64,000 nt of DNA from Roseateles sp. DAIF2 (GTDB lineage Bacteria; Pseudomonadota; Gammaproteobacteria; Burkholderiales; Burkholderiaceae_C): assembly GCF_015624425.1 (NCBI RefSeq), contig NZ_CP049919.1, forward strand, positions 1,550,001 through 1,614,000. Direction: 5' to 3'. The notes beneath the pieces were generated by a model. That model saw nothing but the letters and a program-made list of their open reading frames with translations. It made no database searches and was not told the DNA's origin. The number at the start of each line of letters is the position of its first letter. The first letter of the stretch is position 1. Position numbers and translations under genes: made by a program. Of this stretch, positions 62,946-64,000 are shown one piece after another.

Positions 62946-64000
62946 ATGACGACAAGCCCCCCGACCCGACTCGCCCTGCGCGGCGACCTGCTGGATTTCA
63001 CCGCCCGGCCCGGCTGGGCCCAGCTGGAGGATCCGGCCGTGCGCTTCAGGCCCGACCATTGGCTGCTGATCGAGGCCGACGGCCGCATCGCCGGCGTGCA
63101 GGCCGAGGAGCCGGACGCGTCCTGGACGAAGCGGGACCACAGCGGCCAGCTGATCCTGCCCGGCTTCATCGACACCCATGTGCATTGCCCGCAGCTGGAC
63201 GTGATCGCCTCCTATGGCGCCGAGCTGCTGGACTGGCTGAACACCTACACTTTTCCGGCCGAAACCCGCTATGCCGACCCGGCCGTCGCCAAGTTCGGGG
63301 CCGAGCGCTTCCTGGACGCGCTGCTGGCCCAGGGCACGACCTCGGCCGTGGTGTTCCCGACCGTGCACAAGGTCTCGGCCGAGACGCTGTTCGAGGCCGC
63401 GGCGGCGCGCGGCATGCGCCTGATCACCGGCAAGGTGCTGATGGACCGCCATGCGCCGGACGCGCTGCGCGACGACGTGCTGCACGCCGAGCGGGACTGC
63501 ATCGACCTGATCCAGCGCTTCCATGGCCGGGACAGGCTGGCCTACGCGGTGACCGTGCGCTTCGCGCCGACCAGCACGCCGGAGCAGCTGGCGATGGCCG
63601 GCGCGCTGTGCCGCGCCGATGCCTCGCTCTATATGCAGACCCATGTGGCCGAGAACCGCAGCGAGGTCGACTGGGTGGCGCAGCTGTTCCCGCAGGCGCG
63701 CAGCTATCTGGACGTCTATGCCCGCGAGGGGCTGCTGCATCCGAAGGCGGTGCTGGCCCATGGCATCTGGCTCGATGACGAGGACCGCCGCGTGCTGGCC
63801 GCCAGCGGCGCCCAGGTCGCGCATTGCCCCTCGTCGAATCTGTTCCTGGGCAGCGGCCTGTTCGACTGGGTGGCGGCGCGCGAGGCCGGCTATGCGGTCA
63901 GCGCGGCCAGCGATGTCGGCGGCGGCACGTCCTTGTCGATGCAGCGCACCCTGGCCGATGCCTACAAGGTGCAGGCCCTGGGCGGGCGGCGCCTGACCGC
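62946..64000 (+). CDS. guaD: Guanine deaminase, 3' part beyond window
   Basis: The visible 351 codons belong to a zinc amidohydrolase that converts guanine to xanthine, the substrate of XdhAB. Zinc ligands are in IDTHVHCPQLDVIASYG (HxH near residue 78) and THVAENRSEVDWV; further motifs are AHGIWLDDEDRR and AHCPSSNLFLGSGLFDW. The first residues LRGDLLDFTARPGW match GuaD. The ATG at 62946 is preferred to one at 62940. GACAAT lies 22 nt upstream (62918-62923). The gene lacks its C-terminus because the window ends. Confidence 0.92.
   Translation, partial: MTTSPPTRLALRGDLLDFTARPGWAQLEDPAVRFRPDHWLLIEADGRIAGVQAEEPDASWTKRDHSGQLILPGFIDTHVHCPQLDVIASYGAELLDWLNTYTFPAETRYADPAVAKFGAERFLDALLAQGTTSAVVFPTVHKVSAETLFEAAAARGMRLITGKVLMDRHAPDALRDDVLHAERDCIDLIQRFHGRDRLAYAVTVRFAPTSTPEQLAMAGALCRADASLYMQTHVAENRSEVDWVAQLFPQARSYLDVYAREGLLHPKAVLAHGIWLDDEDRRVLAASGAQVAHCPSSNLFLGSGLFDWVAAREAGYAVSAASDVGGGTSLSMQRTLADAYKVQALGGRRLT

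Overview
The window is high-GC DNA with the gene orders maf-yceD-rpmF-plsX-fabHDG-acpP-fabF, rpoE-rseA-mucD-lepA-lepB-rnc-era-recO-pdxJ-acpS-nagZ and rne/rluC. It also carries three tripartite-tricarboxylate (TTT/Bug) receptors. Together these point to a betaproteobacterium of the order Burkholderiales, probably near Roseateles/Mitsuaria/Rubrivivax; the genus is inference. There are no tRNA or rRNA genes, IS elements, prophage or CRISPR arrays. I found no clearly unprecedented multi-gene system. The least explained parts are the structured rpmF leader, the lepA upstream region (DnaA-box pair and small-RNA candidate) and a low-GC orphan protease lipoprotein.

Layout. 1-6.3 kb is the end of an exopolysaccharide/O-antigen locus: CDP-hexose genes rfbF and rfbI, an EPS-type MarR regulator, a Wzz-like chain-length protein and an SLBB exporter on the minus strand, with a WecA-like initiating transferase divergent. 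6.3-16 kb holds rhlE, an RsmI-like methyltransferase, maf, yceD, rpmF and the type II fatty-acid synthesis operon. 16-28 kb holds the envelope-stress sigma factor cassette, which lacks rseB, then lepA, lepB, rnc, era, recO, pdxJ, acpS and nagZ. 28-35 kb holds RNase E, divergent rluC, a HAD phosphatase, a Rieske protein and SppA.

35-50 kb is an accessory carbon-acid region. It has IclR, GntR and LysR regulators, a GST, a porin/TTT/GalD-like operon, and a six-gene D-glucarate operon: TTT receptor, gudD, TTT receptor, garL, garR, ttuD. These enzymes convert glucarate to 5-keto-4-deoxyglucarate, then pyruvate plus tartronate semialdehyde, then glycerate and 2-phosphoglycerate. A palindrome on the -10 of this operon looks like a GntR-type operator. 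50-57 kb holds a hemerythrin/Crp-Fnr pair, an HDOD protein, an amidase lipoprotein, an M48 protease, a DUF2938 membrane protein, a methyltransferase/MerR pair and the low-GC trypsin-like lipoprotein. 58-64 kb is purine catabolism: xdhA-xdhB, a divergent LysR regulator and guaD, which runs off the right edge.

Regulation. Eight genes have a -10-like hexamer ending 6-9 nt before the start codon, which suggests leaderless transcripts. Several divergent pairs carry exact dyads (LysR, MerR and FNR types). Positions, frames and motifs were read directly; promoters, operators and RNA structures are inferences from sequence alone.
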